Positions 24,870 through 35,216 of a DNA stretch of 64,000 nucleotides are shown in pieces (positions within the stretch are counted from its first letter, which is position 1; each line of letters opens with the position of its first letter). The DNA is from an uncultured Alphaproteobacteria bacterium (GTDB lineage: Bacteria; Pseudomonadota; Alphaproteobacteria; Rs-D84; CACZYB01): assembly GCA_944390685.1 (NCBI GenBank), contig CALXQL010000005.1:1-64000 (forward strand), written 5' to 3'. The notes beneath the pieces were generated by a model. The model made no database searches, was not told where the DNA came from, and saw only the letters and a list, made by a program, of their open reading frames with translations. Both the position numbers and the translations under genes were made by a program.

Positions 24870-26186
24870 TTATTTTTTATTAGTTTTAACAAAAGCATAA
24901 GGGTTCAAAGGTCTATTATTATATCTCAATTCATAATGTAAATGGACACCGGTGCTTCTTCCAGTAGAACCAGCCAAACCAACCTTTGTTCCCTCTTCAA
25001 TGATATCACCTTTTTCAACATTTACCTTACTTAAATGAGCATATAATGTAGTGAAGCCCAATCCATGATCCACTTCCACAGCTAAACCATAAGGACCACG
25101 CATACCGGCTTTAATTACTTTACCTGCGGAAGTAGCATATAAAGGAGTTCCCATTTTTCCACCGAAATCAATACCAGTATGCATTGCCGGAGTATTATTA
25201 AAAGGATCTTCCCTTACACCAAACGGAGAAGTAATTCTTATCCTAGTTTTAATAGGAGCCCCCAAAGGAAGCATATTTTTTGCCTTATCCAAACCTTCCC
25301 AAAGGTTGACTTTTATATTGGCATTTTTGAATTTTTCTTTTAACTCTTCTTCATTTAAAGATATTTCAGTTGTAAGAGGAGTATATTTCTCACCAAATTC
25401 ACTACCACTTTCTTTTTTAACTTTTTGAATGAGTTTTTTTCTATCCTTTAAATTTACTTGGGAAAGAACAGAATCAACTTTTGAAATTGTGGATTCTAAA
25501 TTTTTGATATTATTATCGGCAAGAGAAATTACTTTATCCAAAAGGTTATTTTGTAAATCTCGCATAGTGCTTAACGAAGTTTCAAGTAAATTATTTCTAT
25601 TTTTAAGGTTAATATTTTCATTTAAGACAACGTTTTTTTCTAATTCAGTTTTTGCATTTTTATAATATATATTAGATATATTCATATTATCCCAAGAAAT
25701 TTCATCAATTAAATTATTAAGAGATGAATTTACATAACGAAGTTCAGTTGAAAGAAGCAATTGATTTTTAATTAAGTTATCCTTTTCCTCTTTGGTAATT
25801 GTATTATTGGAATGAAGTAATGTAATAATATTTTTTTGTGAATTTTCAATTTTTTTGTTAATTTCTGCGATGGTATCGCGATAAACCTTCATATCAATAA
25901 TTGATTTATTAAACTTATCTTTTGCAAGTTGCACTTGATTATTTTTTTCATCTAATAAATCATAATTTAGTAAATAAATTTTTGTTGTAAAAAAAATCCA
26001 ATATAAAATGAATAATGTAAATACAAATAATATTGATTGTAATAAAGGGGAAATATGATAAAAATTTAATTTACCATTTTTATTTGTAATGAAAACCCTT
26101 TTTTTAAAAATTTTATGAAAAATCAAAGACAAATATTCAAAAAATGTTTTTTTTGAAGGATCTTTTTTTAAAATAATTTTTTTCAC
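24870..26186 (-). CDS. M23 family metallopeptidase, membrane-anchored
   Basis: 438 aa. A basic N-terminus is followed by one membrane helix (about 48-73, LLQSILFVFTLFILYWIFF), a long coiled coil, and a C-terminal LytM/M23 domain with zinc ligands in MHTGIDFGGKMGTPLYATSA and GVHLHYELRYN. The product should cut peptidoglycan cross-bridges or, if recruited as a scaffold, regulate them. The neighbour bactofilin suggests it is a localised shape-determining hydrolase. Confidence 0.92.
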   Translation of the reverse strand: MKKIILKKDPSKKTFFEYLSLIFHKIFKKRVFITNKNGKLNFYHISPLLQSILFVFTLFILYWIFFTTKIYLLNYDLLDEKNNQVQLAKDKFNKSIIDMKVYRDTIAEINKKIENSQKNIITLLHSNNTITKEEKDNLIKNQLLLSTELRYVNSSLNNLIDEISWDNMNISNIYYKNAKTELEKNVVLNENINLKNRNNLLETSLSTMRDLQNNLLDKVISLADNNIKNLESTISKVDSVLSQVNLKDRKKLIQKVKKESGSEFGEKYTPLTTEISLNEEELKEKFKNANIKVNLWEGLDKAKNMLPLGAPIKTRIRITSPFGVREDPFNNTPAMHTGIDFGGKMGTPLYATSAGKVIKAGMRGPYGLAVEVDHGLGFTTLYAHLSKVNVEKGDIIEEGTKVGLAGSTGRSTGVHLHYELRYNNRPLNPYAFVKTNKK

Positions 26187-26249
26187 TTCTAACTCCTTAA
26201 TAAAAAAATTATATTTTATAAGATATATAAAAACAAGTAATTTATTTTA

Positions 26250-27179
26250 CTATTGCACAGATTTTTTATCGGGATAAAAAGTAAACACAATATTTTTCCA
26301 ATCTTGATAATATTCAACAGGAAGATTATAAGGACTACATACAATCAATGCACGTCTTGCGCTTTCTGCAACAGCCTTAAACCAAGGAGAAGACTTATAT
26401 TCATCGGTATTAAGTATGTCAATATCACTTATATTCCCATCTGGTGCAAGAGTAGTTTTAATGACTATTTTCATATTTTGAATATCCTTTGCCCCTGGAT
26501 CAATATTCCAACAAGAACGAAGTTTTATTCTTATTGCATCTACATATGAAACGGAAAGTTGCTTTCGTAAATAATCTGCGGTTGCATTTGGTTGGTAAGA
26601 AGAGTTTTGCTTATCATCATCAACAGAAAGTGATTGAATACCTTTTTTCACCTCTACTACTTTTTCCTCTTTAATTTTATCAACGGATGCCAATAATTCC
26701 TTTACAGAGGAATTGACTTCCTCTTTTTTCTCTTGAACTTTTTCATCTTTTTTAGGAGGTTCTTTTTCTTCCTTTGAAGTGATTAAAGTATCTTTTTCAG
26801 TTTTGATTTCTTCTTCAATAACTTCTTCTTTAACTTCTGTTTTTTCTGTTTTAGGGGTAGGGGATATATTGCTATCTTTTGAATTATCCTTTTTTTCTTC
26901 TACAATTTTGGTATCATTATTTGCTTTAACCTCATCTTTTTTAGGAGGAGGAGGGAGTATAGTTTCCTTTGCCACTATGACATTATCCAAATCAACTATG
27001 ATAGGTTCATCATATTCAAAAGATGAAATAATTTTTTTTGAAAAATTTATATGAGGACTTACCATAATTAAAATTAAAAAGAATATATGAGCAATAAAAG
27101 AAATCAATAACCCATCTTTTAAAAGAGGAGGTATGAAATTAAAAGCATCAATATTTGTGAAAACAAAATGCTTTTTCAT
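26250..27179 (-). CDS. tolA: TolA
   Basis: 309 aa. One N-terminal membrane helix (LLISFIAHIFFLILIMVSP), then a Pro/Lys/Glu-rich stalk (LPPPPKKDEVKAN), and a C-terminal TolA/TonB-like domain (YVDAIRIKLRSCWNIDPGAK, ending YYQDWKNIVFTFYPDKK). TolA connects TolQR in the inner membrane to TolB-Pal at the outer membrane. It is third in tolQ-tolR-tolA (3-nt gap from tolR). No tolB or pal follows in this window; an M23 peptidase comes next. Confidence 0.88.
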   Translation of the reverse strand: MKKHFVFTNIDAFNFIPPLLKDGLLISFIAHIFFLILIMVSPHINFSKKIISSFEYDEPIIVDLDNVIVAKETILPPPPKKDEVKANNDTKIVEEKKDNSKDSNISPTPKTEKTEVKEEVIEEEIKTEKDTLITSKEEKEPPKKDEKVQEKKEEVNSSVKELLASVDKIKEEKVVEVKKGIQSLSVDDDKQNSSYQPNATADYLRKQLSVSYVDAIRIKLRSCWNIDPGAKDIQNMKIVIKTTLAPDGNISDIDILNTDEYKSSPWFKAVAESARRALIVCSPYNLPVEYYQDWKNIVFTFYPDKKSVQ

Positions 27180-27182
27180 AAG

Positions 27183-27611
27183 CTACTTATCCTTTTTATT
27201 TTGTATCATAGGGTCGGTTTTAAGACCAACTTTTTTAAATCCAGCTGATTTTAATTCACCCATCACTTCAATGACTTTACCATATTGAGCCTTTGTATCG
27301 CCACTTATGACAATTGACATAGAAGGATTTTGTTTTAACATAGATTTTAATTTAGTTTTTAATTTAGATTTTGAAATTTTTTCCTTACCAATGAAGATAT
27401 TACCGCTTTTATCAATTGAAATATCAACGGCTTTTTCTGCATCTTGAATGGCGGTTTTGGCTCCTTTTGGTAAATCAATGCTCATACCAGTTGTAAGCAT
27501 AGGAGCAGTTACCATGAATACGGACATCAGGATAGACATCACATCAATCATAGAAGTCAAATTTATTTCTGGTTTATTATGTCCATATTTTTTATACTTT
27601 TTAACAAACAT
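27183..27611 (-). CDS. tolR: TolR/ExbD family protein
   Basis: 142 aa. Short cytoplasmic N-terminus, one membrane helix with the functional Asp region (INLTSMIDVMSILMSVFMVT), then a periplasmic domain (MSIDLPKGAKTAIQDAE, later KAQYGKVIEVMGELKSAG). Forms the proton-driven motor with TolQ. Position between tolQ and tolA argues for TolR over ExbD. Confidence 0.92.
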   Translation of the reverse strand: MFVKKYKKYGHNKPEINLTSMIDVMSILMSVFMVTAPMLTTGMSIDLPKGAKTAIQDAEKAVDISIDKSGNIFIGKEKISKSKLKTKLKSMLKQNPSMSIVISGDTKAQYGKVIEVMGELKSAGFKKVGLKTDPMIQNKKDK

Positions 27612-27620
27612 TTAAACCTC

Positions 27621-28319
27621 TTAATTATTTATATTTTCATCAATTTGACGTGAAATAATTGCGGTAAATTCACCTGCAAAACCTTCAATTTTCATAGAAT
27701 ATTTAGCTAAATCTGTTGTGATTTTATTATATCCAATAACTGCTGGTATAGCTACAATTAACCCTAATGCAGTAGTGGATAAAGCCGTAGCGATTCCAGG
27801 TGCAATAACTCCCAAAGTAGTGCTTTGAGAAGAACCTATTGCAGAGAAACTGGACATGATACCCCAAATTGTTCCAAACAAACCAACCAAAGGAGCAATA
27901 CTACCAATCATGGAAAGAAAATCAATTCTATCTTCCAATTTACCCATTTCCTTTTCAATGGTGATAGTCATGACTCTATCAATTCTTTGATGAAGATTTG
28001 CGGTTTTAGGAGCATTATTTTTAGCCCTTAACAAAGAAGAAGATTTTTTCCATTCTTTCATTGCGGAAATGAAAACCAATGACATAGGGTCATTTGCCTT
28101 TGATTTTAATGAATTAAATAATTCATCAAGAGATCCACCGCTCCAAAACTTTCTTTCAAAAATTTCAGCGGATAGTTTAATTTTTTTTAACATAAAAGTT
28201 TTTTCAATAATGATTGCCCATGAATAAATTGAAGCAAATACCATTAAAATGGAAACAAGTCTTGTCATCAAATCTGATTCGGTAAACAAGCTAAATAAAG
28301 AAAAAGTAGATGGTTCCAT
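27621..28319 (-). CDS. tolQ: TolQ/MotA/ExbB family proton channel
   Basis: 232 aa with three membrane helices. The family block FLSMIGSIAPLVGLFGTIWG and the final helix TTALGLIVAIPAVIGYNKIT are clear. First gene of tolQRA. AAGGAG sits upstream of the ATG. No ybgC gene precedes it, unlike many Tol operons; dnaE ends 110 nt away on the same strand. Confidence 0.93.
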   Translation of the reverse strand: MEPSTFSLFSLFTESDLMTRLVSILMVFASIYSWAIIIEKTFMLKKIKLSAEIFERKFWSGGSLDELFNSLKSKANDPMSLVFISAMKEWKKSSSLLRAKNNAPKTANLHQRIDRVMTITIEKEMGKLEDRIDFLSMIGSIAPLVGLFGTIWGIMSSFSAIGSSQSTTLGVIAPGIATALSTTALGLIVAIPAVIGYNKITTDLAKYSMKIEGFAGEFTAIISRQIDENINN

Positions 28320-28428
28320 AATAAACTCCTTTTAATTATAATAATATAAAAATATTACCTTTTTTTATGATAAAAACAAGCAAAAAATTCATATATTGAA
28401 ACTATATAAAATCATAAAATAGTTCATC

Positions 28429-31400
28429 TTAAAAATAAAAAGAAATATTATTTATACTTTTAAAAAATTCAAGATTTTCAGTTGTAATATTATATTTATC
28501 ACGAAGAGGCACCACCACTTTTTTCCCATCAATAAAAACATTAAAGGATACATGTGTATATCCTGGTCCAATAGTATTTAATACCTTTTTAAGGGCGGAT
28601 ACAGCATCAACATCCTTTACATCAATATTCAAAGTTCCATTAAGTTGAGTATTAAGAGAAATTATTTCCGCACCATTACCAAAAAATGATAATCTTCCAT
28701 CACTATATTTAGTATCACAAGAAATAATAACAGGTTTGCCACTCTCTAAATTTTCCTTTGTTTTAAGGTTATTCATACCCTTTTCAAAAAATAATATTTC
28801 CATTAGTCCATATTTATCACTCAAAGACACAATGAAAAATTTCTTACCAGATTTAGAAATTCTTGATTTTATACTATCTACAATCCCAGCCACGGCGATT
28901 TTTTTATCTTCTTTAATTTCATTTGCCTCAATTGAATTCAAAGCATGCATAGATTTTAATACATTTTCATATGTATCAAGAGGATGAGCAGATACATAAA
29001 AACCAATTACTTCATGTTCAAACTTCATTCTTTCCAAAGGATTCCAATCAATTTCTTCGGCAAGTTTTATATCATCTCTTTTCACATTTATTTCATTGAA
29101 TGCAAATAAACTAGATTGGTTAACTTCTTTATCTTTGTTAATAGATATAATTTGAGATAATATATATGATACATTTTTAAACAATTTAGCTCTATTAGGA
29201 TCCAATTCATCAAAAGCGCCAGCCTTTATAAGATTTTCTAAAACTCTTCTATTTAAAATTTTAGGGTCAATTCGTTCAATAAAATCGGTGATATTTTTAA
29301 ATGGACCATTTTTTTCTCTTTCTGCGACAATATCTTTTACGGCACCGACACCCACACCTTTTATACCAGCCATAGCATAACGAATATCACCATTTTCAAC
29401 GGAAAAATATTCAAAAGATTTATTTATATCTGGACGTAAAATTTTTATACCCATTTTTTTAATATTATCAGCAAAGAAAGACAATTTATCCACATCAGCC
29501 ATATCATAAGTCATGGATACAGCCATAAATTCAGCGGGATAATTTGCTTTTAAATAAGCGGTTTGATATGAAATCCAAGCATAACAAACAGCATGAGATT
29601 TATTGAAACCATAATTTGCAAATTTTTCCATTAAATCAAAGATTTTCATGGACGTTTCTTCATCAATGTTATTAGTTTTAAGACAACCTTCTTTAAAAAT
29701 TTGCCTTTGCCTAATCATCTCAGCTTTAATTTTCTTACCCATTGCACGACGAAGTAAATCAGCCCCACCTAAACTATATCCGGCAAGAGATTTTCCCATT
29801 TCCATCACTTGCTCTTGATAAACCATGATACCATAAGTTTCTTTTAAAATAGGTTCCATAAGAGGATGTAAATATTCCACTTCTGCACCGAATTTTCTTG
29901 CAATATATGTAGGTATATTATCCATAGGACCTGGACGATACAAAGCAACCAAAGCGACCAAATCTTCAATTTTATCAGGCTTCATGTTTAAAATAACATC
30001 TTGCATACCTTTTGATTCAAGTTGGAACACACCGGCTGTATTTGCGACTTTTAATAATTCATAAGTTTTAGGATCATCAATAGGGATATTGGCAATATCT
30101 ACTTTAACATTGAAATCCTTTAATACCATATCACAAGTCTTTTTGATAATAGTTAATGTTTTAAGCCCCAAAAAGTCGTATTTAATAAGCCCAGTTTCCT
30201 CAACAAATTTCATATTATATTGAGTCGCAGGAATATCTGATTTTTCATCTTTATAAAGGGCCACCAATTCATCAATTGGTCTATCTCCAATCACTACACC
30301 CGCAGCATGAGTTCCAACATTTCTAAAAAGCCCTTCTAATTGTAAAGCGATATTTATAAGCGCTTTTAATACATCATCATTATCAATAGCCTGTGCAAAA
30401 TCAGGTTGATATTTTATTACATTTGATATAGTAACGGCTACATCTTTACCTGTTTCATTATCAATAATTTTAAAAGGAATGAGTTTACATAAATCATCAC
30501 ATTTTGTATAAGGAATGCGAAGCACTCTACCAACATCTTTTATAACGGCTTTTGCCTGTAATTTACCGAAAGTAATTATTTGCCCAACGCTATCATATCC
30601 ATATTTTTCTTGAATATAATTGATGACTTCCCCACGTCTATCCTGACAAAAATCAATATCAAAATCCGGCATATTGACACGTTCAGGATTTAAGAATCTT
30701 TCAAAAAGTAAGTTAAATCGCAAAGGATTTAAATCTGTAATTTTCATACTCCAAGCCACAATAGAACCCGCACCACTACCACGACCTGGACCAACAGGTA
30801 TATCATTTTTTTTCGCCCAGCCTATAAAGTCCGCCACTATTAAAAAATATCCGGAAAAGCCCATTTGAATTATGATACCTAATTCATATTCCAATCTATC
30901 ATAATAAGGTTTTTGTTCTTCTTGTGTTAAAATATTTGCTTTTTCAAGTCGTTCTTTTAAGCCATCTAAAGCCTTTTGCCTTAATAAAGTAGGTTCATCA
31001 GCACCTTTTTCCACATGAGGAAGCAAAGGTTTAGATTTTTTTACCTTAAAAGCACATCGTTTAGCAATTAAAATTGTATTTTCAATAGCCTCTGGTAAAT
31101 CGGAAAAAAGTTCTACCATTTCATCGGGAGATTTAAAATAATGTTCTTCTGTTTCATGACGTCTATTTGTTTCATCTACATATTTACCATCTGTTATACA
31201 AAGCAAAACATCATGAGCTTGATACATATCCTTATTTGTGAAATAACATTCATTTGTTGCAACAATAGGGATATTATGTTTATATGCAAGGTTTAAGAAA
31301 TCATCTTCTGTTCTTATTTCTGAAGATAAATTATGTCGTTGAATTTCAATATAAAACCTATCTTTAAAAATATCCAAAAGCTCCAAACATTTTTTTTCAG

Positions 31401-31866
31401 CCAAATCTTTATTTTCAATTAGTAAAGCTTGTCCTATAACACCTTTAACCCCACCGGAAAGAGCAATTAACCCTTCACTATGTTCTTTTAAATCTTCAAG
31501 TTTTATATTAGGAGCCTGTTCAGGTAATTTTTTAATATAAGCATGTGAAATAAGTTTTATAAGATTTTTATAACCTATTTCATTTTGCACAAGTAATATG
31601 AGTTGAGGATATTTTTCATCAAGTATTATTTCATTTGGTATAGAAAAATCTACTGCTATTTGAGTTCCCAAAATAGGTTGAATTCCACCTTCGGCAATAT
31701 ATTTTGAAAATTCTGCACCACCAAAAATATTATTTGTATCAGTGATAGCCACAGCCGGCATTTTAAATTCTTGACACAAAGAAACTAATTGAGGTATACG
31801 TAAAGCTCCTTCTGCAAGGGAATAAGCAGTATGATTCCTAAGATGCACAAAAGGAGCATAAGACAT
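28429..31866 (-). CDS. dnaE: DNA polymerase III alpha subunit
   Basis: 1145 aa, normal length for DnaE. N-terminal PHP domain (FVHLRNHTAYSLAEGALRIP), polymerase palm with GRGSGAGSIVAWSMKITDLNP and the acidic PDFDIDFCQDRRGEVI, and YKFLGLKTL-type blocks; the tail has an OB-fold (IAVAGIVDSIKSRISKSGK). It is the replicative polymerase. It starts 11 nt after secA ends, so the two are probably co-transcribed. Confidence 0.97.
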   Translation of the reverse strand: MSYAPFVHLRNHTAYSLAEGALRIPQLVSLCQEFKMPAVAITDTNNIFGGAEFSKYIAEGGIQPILGTQIAVDFSIPNEIILDEKYPQLILLVQNEIGYKNLIKLISHAYIKKLPEQAPNIKLEDLKEHSEGLIALSGGVKGVIGQALLIENKDLAEKKCLELLDIFKDRFYIEIQRHNLSSEIRTEDDFLNLAYKHNIPIVATNECYFTNKDMYQAHDVLLCITDGKYVDETNRRHETEEHYFKSPDEMVELFSDLPEAIENTILIAKRCAFKVKKSKPLLPHVEKGADEPTLLRQKALDGLKERLEKANILTQEEQKPYYDRLEYELGIIIQMGFSGYFLIVADFIGWAKKNDIPVGPGRGSGAGSIVAWSMKITDLNPLRFNLLFERFLNPERVNMPDFDIDFCQDRRGEVINYIQEKYGYDSVGQIITFGKLQAKAVIKDVGRVLRIPYTKCDDLCKLIPFKIIDNETGKDVAVTISNVIKYQPDFAQAIDNDDVLKALINIALQLEGLFRNVGTHAAGVVIGDRPIDELVALYKDEKSDIPATQYNMKFVEETGLIKYDFLGLKTLTIIKKTCDMVLKDFNVKVDIANIPIDDPKTYELLKVANTAGVFQLESKGMQDVILNMKPDKIEDLVALVALYRPGPMDNIPTYIARKFGAEVEYLHPLMEPILKETYGIMVYQEQVMEMGKSLAGYSLGGADLLRRAMGKKIKAEMIRQRQIFKEGCLKTNNIDEETSMKIFDLMEKFANYGFNKSHAVCYAWISYQTAYLKANYPAEFMAVSMTYDMADVDKLSFFADNIKKMGIKILRPDINKSFEYFSVENGDIRYAMAGIKGVGVGAVKDIVAEREKNGPFKNITDFIERIDPKILNRRVLENLIKAGAFDELDPNRAKLFKNVSYILSQIISINKDKEVNQSSLFAFNEINVKRDDIKLAEEIDWNPLERMKFEHEVIGFYVSAHPLDTYENVLKSMHALNSIEANEIKEDKKIAVAGIVDSIKSRISKSGKKFFIVSLSDKYGLMEILFFEKGMNNLKTKENLESGKPVIISCDTKYSDGRLSFFGNGAEIISLNTQLNGTLNIDVKDVDAVSALKKVLNTIGPGYTHVSFNVFIDGKKVVVPLRDKYNITTENLEFFKSINNISFYF

Positions 31867-31877
31867 AAACGCAACCT

Positions 31878-34541
31878 CTAATCAAGTTTTCCATGACAAT
31901 ATTTATATTTTTTACCACTTCCACAAGGACAAGGAGCATTTCTACTAATATCTAAATTAGCATACTTATCAATTTTATTACCATTGAAAGCATCCAATGT
32001 ATCTTGTGAAGTTTTCAAATCTTCATTATCAGGTTCTTCATTTAAACGAGCCACACCTTCACGAGTAAATTCAGTTTTTGATAATGTTTGAATAGTTTTA
32101 TACTTCATTGTCATCATATTTTTTTCAAATGTGATAAAGGCTTCCTTTTTATATTCATTAAGAGGATCTTTTTGCCCATAAGCGCGAAGTCCAATTCCAT
32201 GTTTAATTGAATCAAGAGTTAAAAGATTGTCTTTCCAAATTTGATCTAAAGTTTGAAGCATGACTGATTTTTCAACAAACCTCATGAACTCAACGGAATA
32301 TTTCTCTTCTTGACTTTTCATTTGATTATTGGATAATTCCTTAATTTTTTCAAATATAGTTTGTGGAGAAATTGAAGGATTTTCCTTTACCCAATCACTT
32401 ACATTTGCTTTAATACCTAATGTTTCAAGACATTCAATTTCAAGTCCATTTATATTCCAATCTTCCGGAGATGATGTATGAAGAGGAATTGCTTTATCCA
32501 CAATATCTTCAATAACATCTAAACGAATATCTTCAACATAATTATGCACGTCATCACAAGCCATAAGTTCATAACGTTGAGAATAAACAATTTTTCTTTG
32601 TTCATTCATTACATCATCATATTTCAAAAGATTTTTTCTAATAGAAAAATTATGAGCTTCAACTTTTGTCTGTGCTTTTTCTAATGCTTTTGATACCCAA
32701 GCATGTGTAATAGCTTCACCACGTTTAAGTCCCAATCTTGATAACATAGATTTCATTCTTTCCCCACCAAAGATGCGCATCAAATTATCATCCATAGAAA
32801 GGAAGAACTTAGAAGCACCAGGATCACCTTGACGACCGGTTCTACCACGAAGTTGGTTATCAATACGGCGAGATTCATGTCTTTCTGTTCCAATTACATA
32901 AAGACCACCCGCATTCAAAGCGATTTCTTTTTTCTTTTCAATATCATCTTTAATTTCATCAATTTTTTTCTTGATTAGTTCAACATCTTCCATACCGGCA
33001 GTTTCTTGTTTAATACGCATTTCCAAATTACCGCCAAGTTGGATATCAGTTCCACGACCAGCCATATTTGTTGCAATTGTGATTGCTCCTGGCACACCGG
33101 CTTGAGCGATGATATAAGCTTCTAATTCATGATATTTAGCATTTAATACTTGTGCATGAATACCACTTGCTAATAAACGTCTATTGAGTAATTCAGATTT
33201 TTCAATTGAAATAGTTCCAACTAATACAGGTTGATTTTTTGCATGAAGTTCTTTAATAAGTTTTATAACTGCTTCATATTTTTCTTCTTCGGTAAGATAT
33301 ATTTCATCTTCATAATCAATACGAGCAATAGGAAGATTTGTAGGAACTTCAATACATTTAAGTTTATAAATTTCTTCAAATTCTTGAGCTTCTGTAAGTG
33401 CGGTTCCAGTCATACCAGCAAGTTTTGGATAAAGACGGAAATAATTTTGATAAGTGATACTTGCAAGAGTTTGAGATTCATTTTGCACTTTCACATGTTC
33501 TTTAGCTTCTAATGCTTGATGAAGTCCATCTGAAAATCTTCTACCTTCCATTATACGTCCGGTAAATTCATCAATAATATAAACTTGTCCATCTTTTACA
33601 AGATAATCCACATCTTTTTTATAAAGTTTATGTGCGGTCAAAGCCTTATCCAAATGATGAACAATTGTAGCATTTGAAATATCATAAAGATTTTTTATTC
33701 TTGTAATTTTATGTTCATGAAGGGCATTTTCCACAAATTCCATACCAGCTTCGGTTAATGTTGCATTTCTATCTTTTTCATCTACTTTATAATGTTCTTC
33801 TTTTAATAAAGGAATGATTGTATCAACTTTATTATAAAGATCAGAAGAGTCATCGCTTGGTCCAGAAATGATAAGAGGAGTTCTTGCTTCATCAATTAAA
33901 ATAGAATCCACTTCATCAACAATTGCAAAATTAAAAGGACGTTGAACCAAAGTTTCCAATCTAAATTTCATATTATCGCGAAGATAATCAAAACCAAACT
34001 CATGATTTGTTCCATAGGTAATATCAGCTTTATAAGCTTCTTTTCTTTCTAAATCGTCCATTTCACTTAAAATACAACCACAAGAAAGACCAAGGAAGTT
34101 ATAAAGTTTTCCCATCCAATCGGCATCTCTTTTTGCAAGATAATCATTAACAGTTATAACATGAACACCTTTACCTGTTAATGCATTAAGATAAACAGGC
34201 AATGTCGCAACCAAAGTTTTACCTTCACCTGTTTTCATTTCAGTGATTTTACCATCATGAAGTATCATACCACCAATCAATTGCACATCATAATGTCTTT
34301 GACCTAAAACTCTAACGGATGCTTCTCTTGCTACTGCAAAAGCTTCAACCAAAATATCATCAAGGGTTTCACCTTTTTGAAGTCTATCTTTAAATTCAAA
34401 AGTCTTAGCTTTCAATTCATCATCTGAAAGTTTTTTCATACTTTCTTCTAATGCGTTAATTTTCAAAACTTTTTCTTTATATTTTTTTAGTGCGCGATTA
34501 TTAGCGGTGCCAAAAACTTTTTTAATAACATAATTAAACAT
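31878..34541 (-). CDS. secA: Preprotein translocase ATPase SecA
   Basis: 887 aa. Motor of the SecYEG export channel. Walker A is in MKTGEGKTLVATLPVYLNAL, DEAD-type box in FAIVDEVDSILIDEARTPLI, and NMAGRGTDIQLGGN and RGRTGRQGDPG follow. The C-terminal zinc finger CPCGSGKKYKYCHG is complete, so SecB/ribosome interaction is retained. It heads the secA-dnaE pair. Confidence 0.98.
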   Translation of the reverse strand: MFNYVIKKVFGTANNRALKKYKEKVLKINALEESMKKLSDDELKAKTFEFKDRLQKGETLDDILVEAFAVAREASVRVLGQRHYDVQLIGGMILHDGKITEMKTGEGKTLVATLPVYLNALTGKGVHVITVNDYLAKRDADWMGKLYNFLGLSCGCILSEMDDLERKEAYKADITYGTNHEFGFDYLRDNMKFRLETLVQRPFNFAIVDEVDSILIDEARTPLIISGPSDDSSDLYNKVDTIIPLLKEEHYKVDEKDRNATLTEAGMEFVENALHEHKITRIKNLYDISNATIVHHLDKALTAHKLYKKDVDYLVKDGQVYIIDEFTGRIMEGRRFSDGLHQALEAKEHVKVQNESQTLASITYQNYFRLYPKLAGMTGTALTEAQEFEEIYKLKCIEVPTNLPIARIDYEDEIYLTEEEKYEAVIKLIKELHAKNQPVLVGTISIEKSELLNRRLLASGIHAQVLNAKYHELEAYIIAQAGVPGAITIATNMAGRGTDIQLGGNLEMRIKQETAGMEDVELIKKKIDEIKDDIEKKKEIALNAGGLYVIGTERHESRRIDNQLRGRTGRQGDPGASKFFLSMDDNLMRIFGGERMKSMLSRLGLKRGEAITHAWVSKALEKAQTKVEAHNFSIRKNLLKYDDVMNEQRKIVYSQRYELMACDDVHNYVEDIRLDVIEDIVDKAIPLHTSSPEDWNINGLEIECLETLGIKANVSDWVKENPSISPQTIFEKIKELSNNQMKSQEEKYSVEFMRFVEKSVMLQTLDQIWKDNLLTLDSIKHGIGLRAYGQKDPLNEYKKEAFITFEKNMMTMKYKTIQTLSKTEFTREGVARLNEEPDNEDLKTSQDTLDAFNGNKIDKYANLDISRNAPCPCGSGKKYKYCHGKLD

Positions 34542-34675
34542 GATATACCTTTCCTTTTTTATTTATTTTCCAATAGTTTATTATTTTTTATTTCAAAAGG
34601 TCAAGACAAATATAAAAACACTTTCAAAATAAAATAATTAAATTATAATATAAACTATAATATAGGAGCAAAGTT

Positions 34676-35173
34676 TTGGAAAATAAAGATTTAATTCATA
34701 AAAAACAAATAAAATATATGAAATTGGCTATAAATGAGGCAAAAAAAGCATATAATAAAGAAGAAGTTCCTATCGGCTGTATTATAATTGACAAAAATGA
34801 TAATATTTTAGCTAAAACACATAATTTAGTTGAACATAAACATAATGCCACATACCATGCTGAAATATTGGCAATAAATAAGGCTATGAAAAAAACAGGT
34901 GATAAATACTTAATGGATTGTAGTATATTTATAACATTGGAACCTTGTCCTATGTGTGCAATGGCGATTTCTCTTGCAAAAATATCAAATATATATATAG
35001 CAGCGGAAGATAAAAAGGGTGGTGCAATCTTAAATGGTATTAAATTATATGAGACAGCAAAAAATTTATATAAACCAAAAATACATGCTTCAATTTTAAA
35101 AATGGAAAGCGAAATACTTTTAAAAAATTTTTTCAAAAATATACGAAATAAAAAAGTAATTGAAAAAGAATAA
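34676..35173 (+). CDS. tadA: tRNA-specific adenosine deaminase
   Basis: 165 aa. Converts A34 to inosine in tRNA-Arg(ACG). Zinc and catalytic motifs are HAEILAI and EPCPMCAMA. The TTG start at 34676 is chosen because AGGAG lies about 8 nt upstream; the first internal ATG would remove conserved helix residues. Stands alone between divergent secA and a lipoprotein gene. Confidence 0.92.
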   Translation: MENKDLIHKKQIKYMKLAINEAKKAYNKEEVPIGCIIIDKNDNILAKTHNLVEHKHNATYHAEILAINKAMKKTGDKYLMDCSIFITLEPCPMCAMAISLAKISNIYIAAEDKKGGAILNGIKLYETAKNLYKPKIHASILKMESEILLKNFFKNIRNKKVIEKE

Positions 35174-35216
35174 AAACTATTTTATAATTTCATACATAAA
35201 TAAAAGGGGGAAGATT

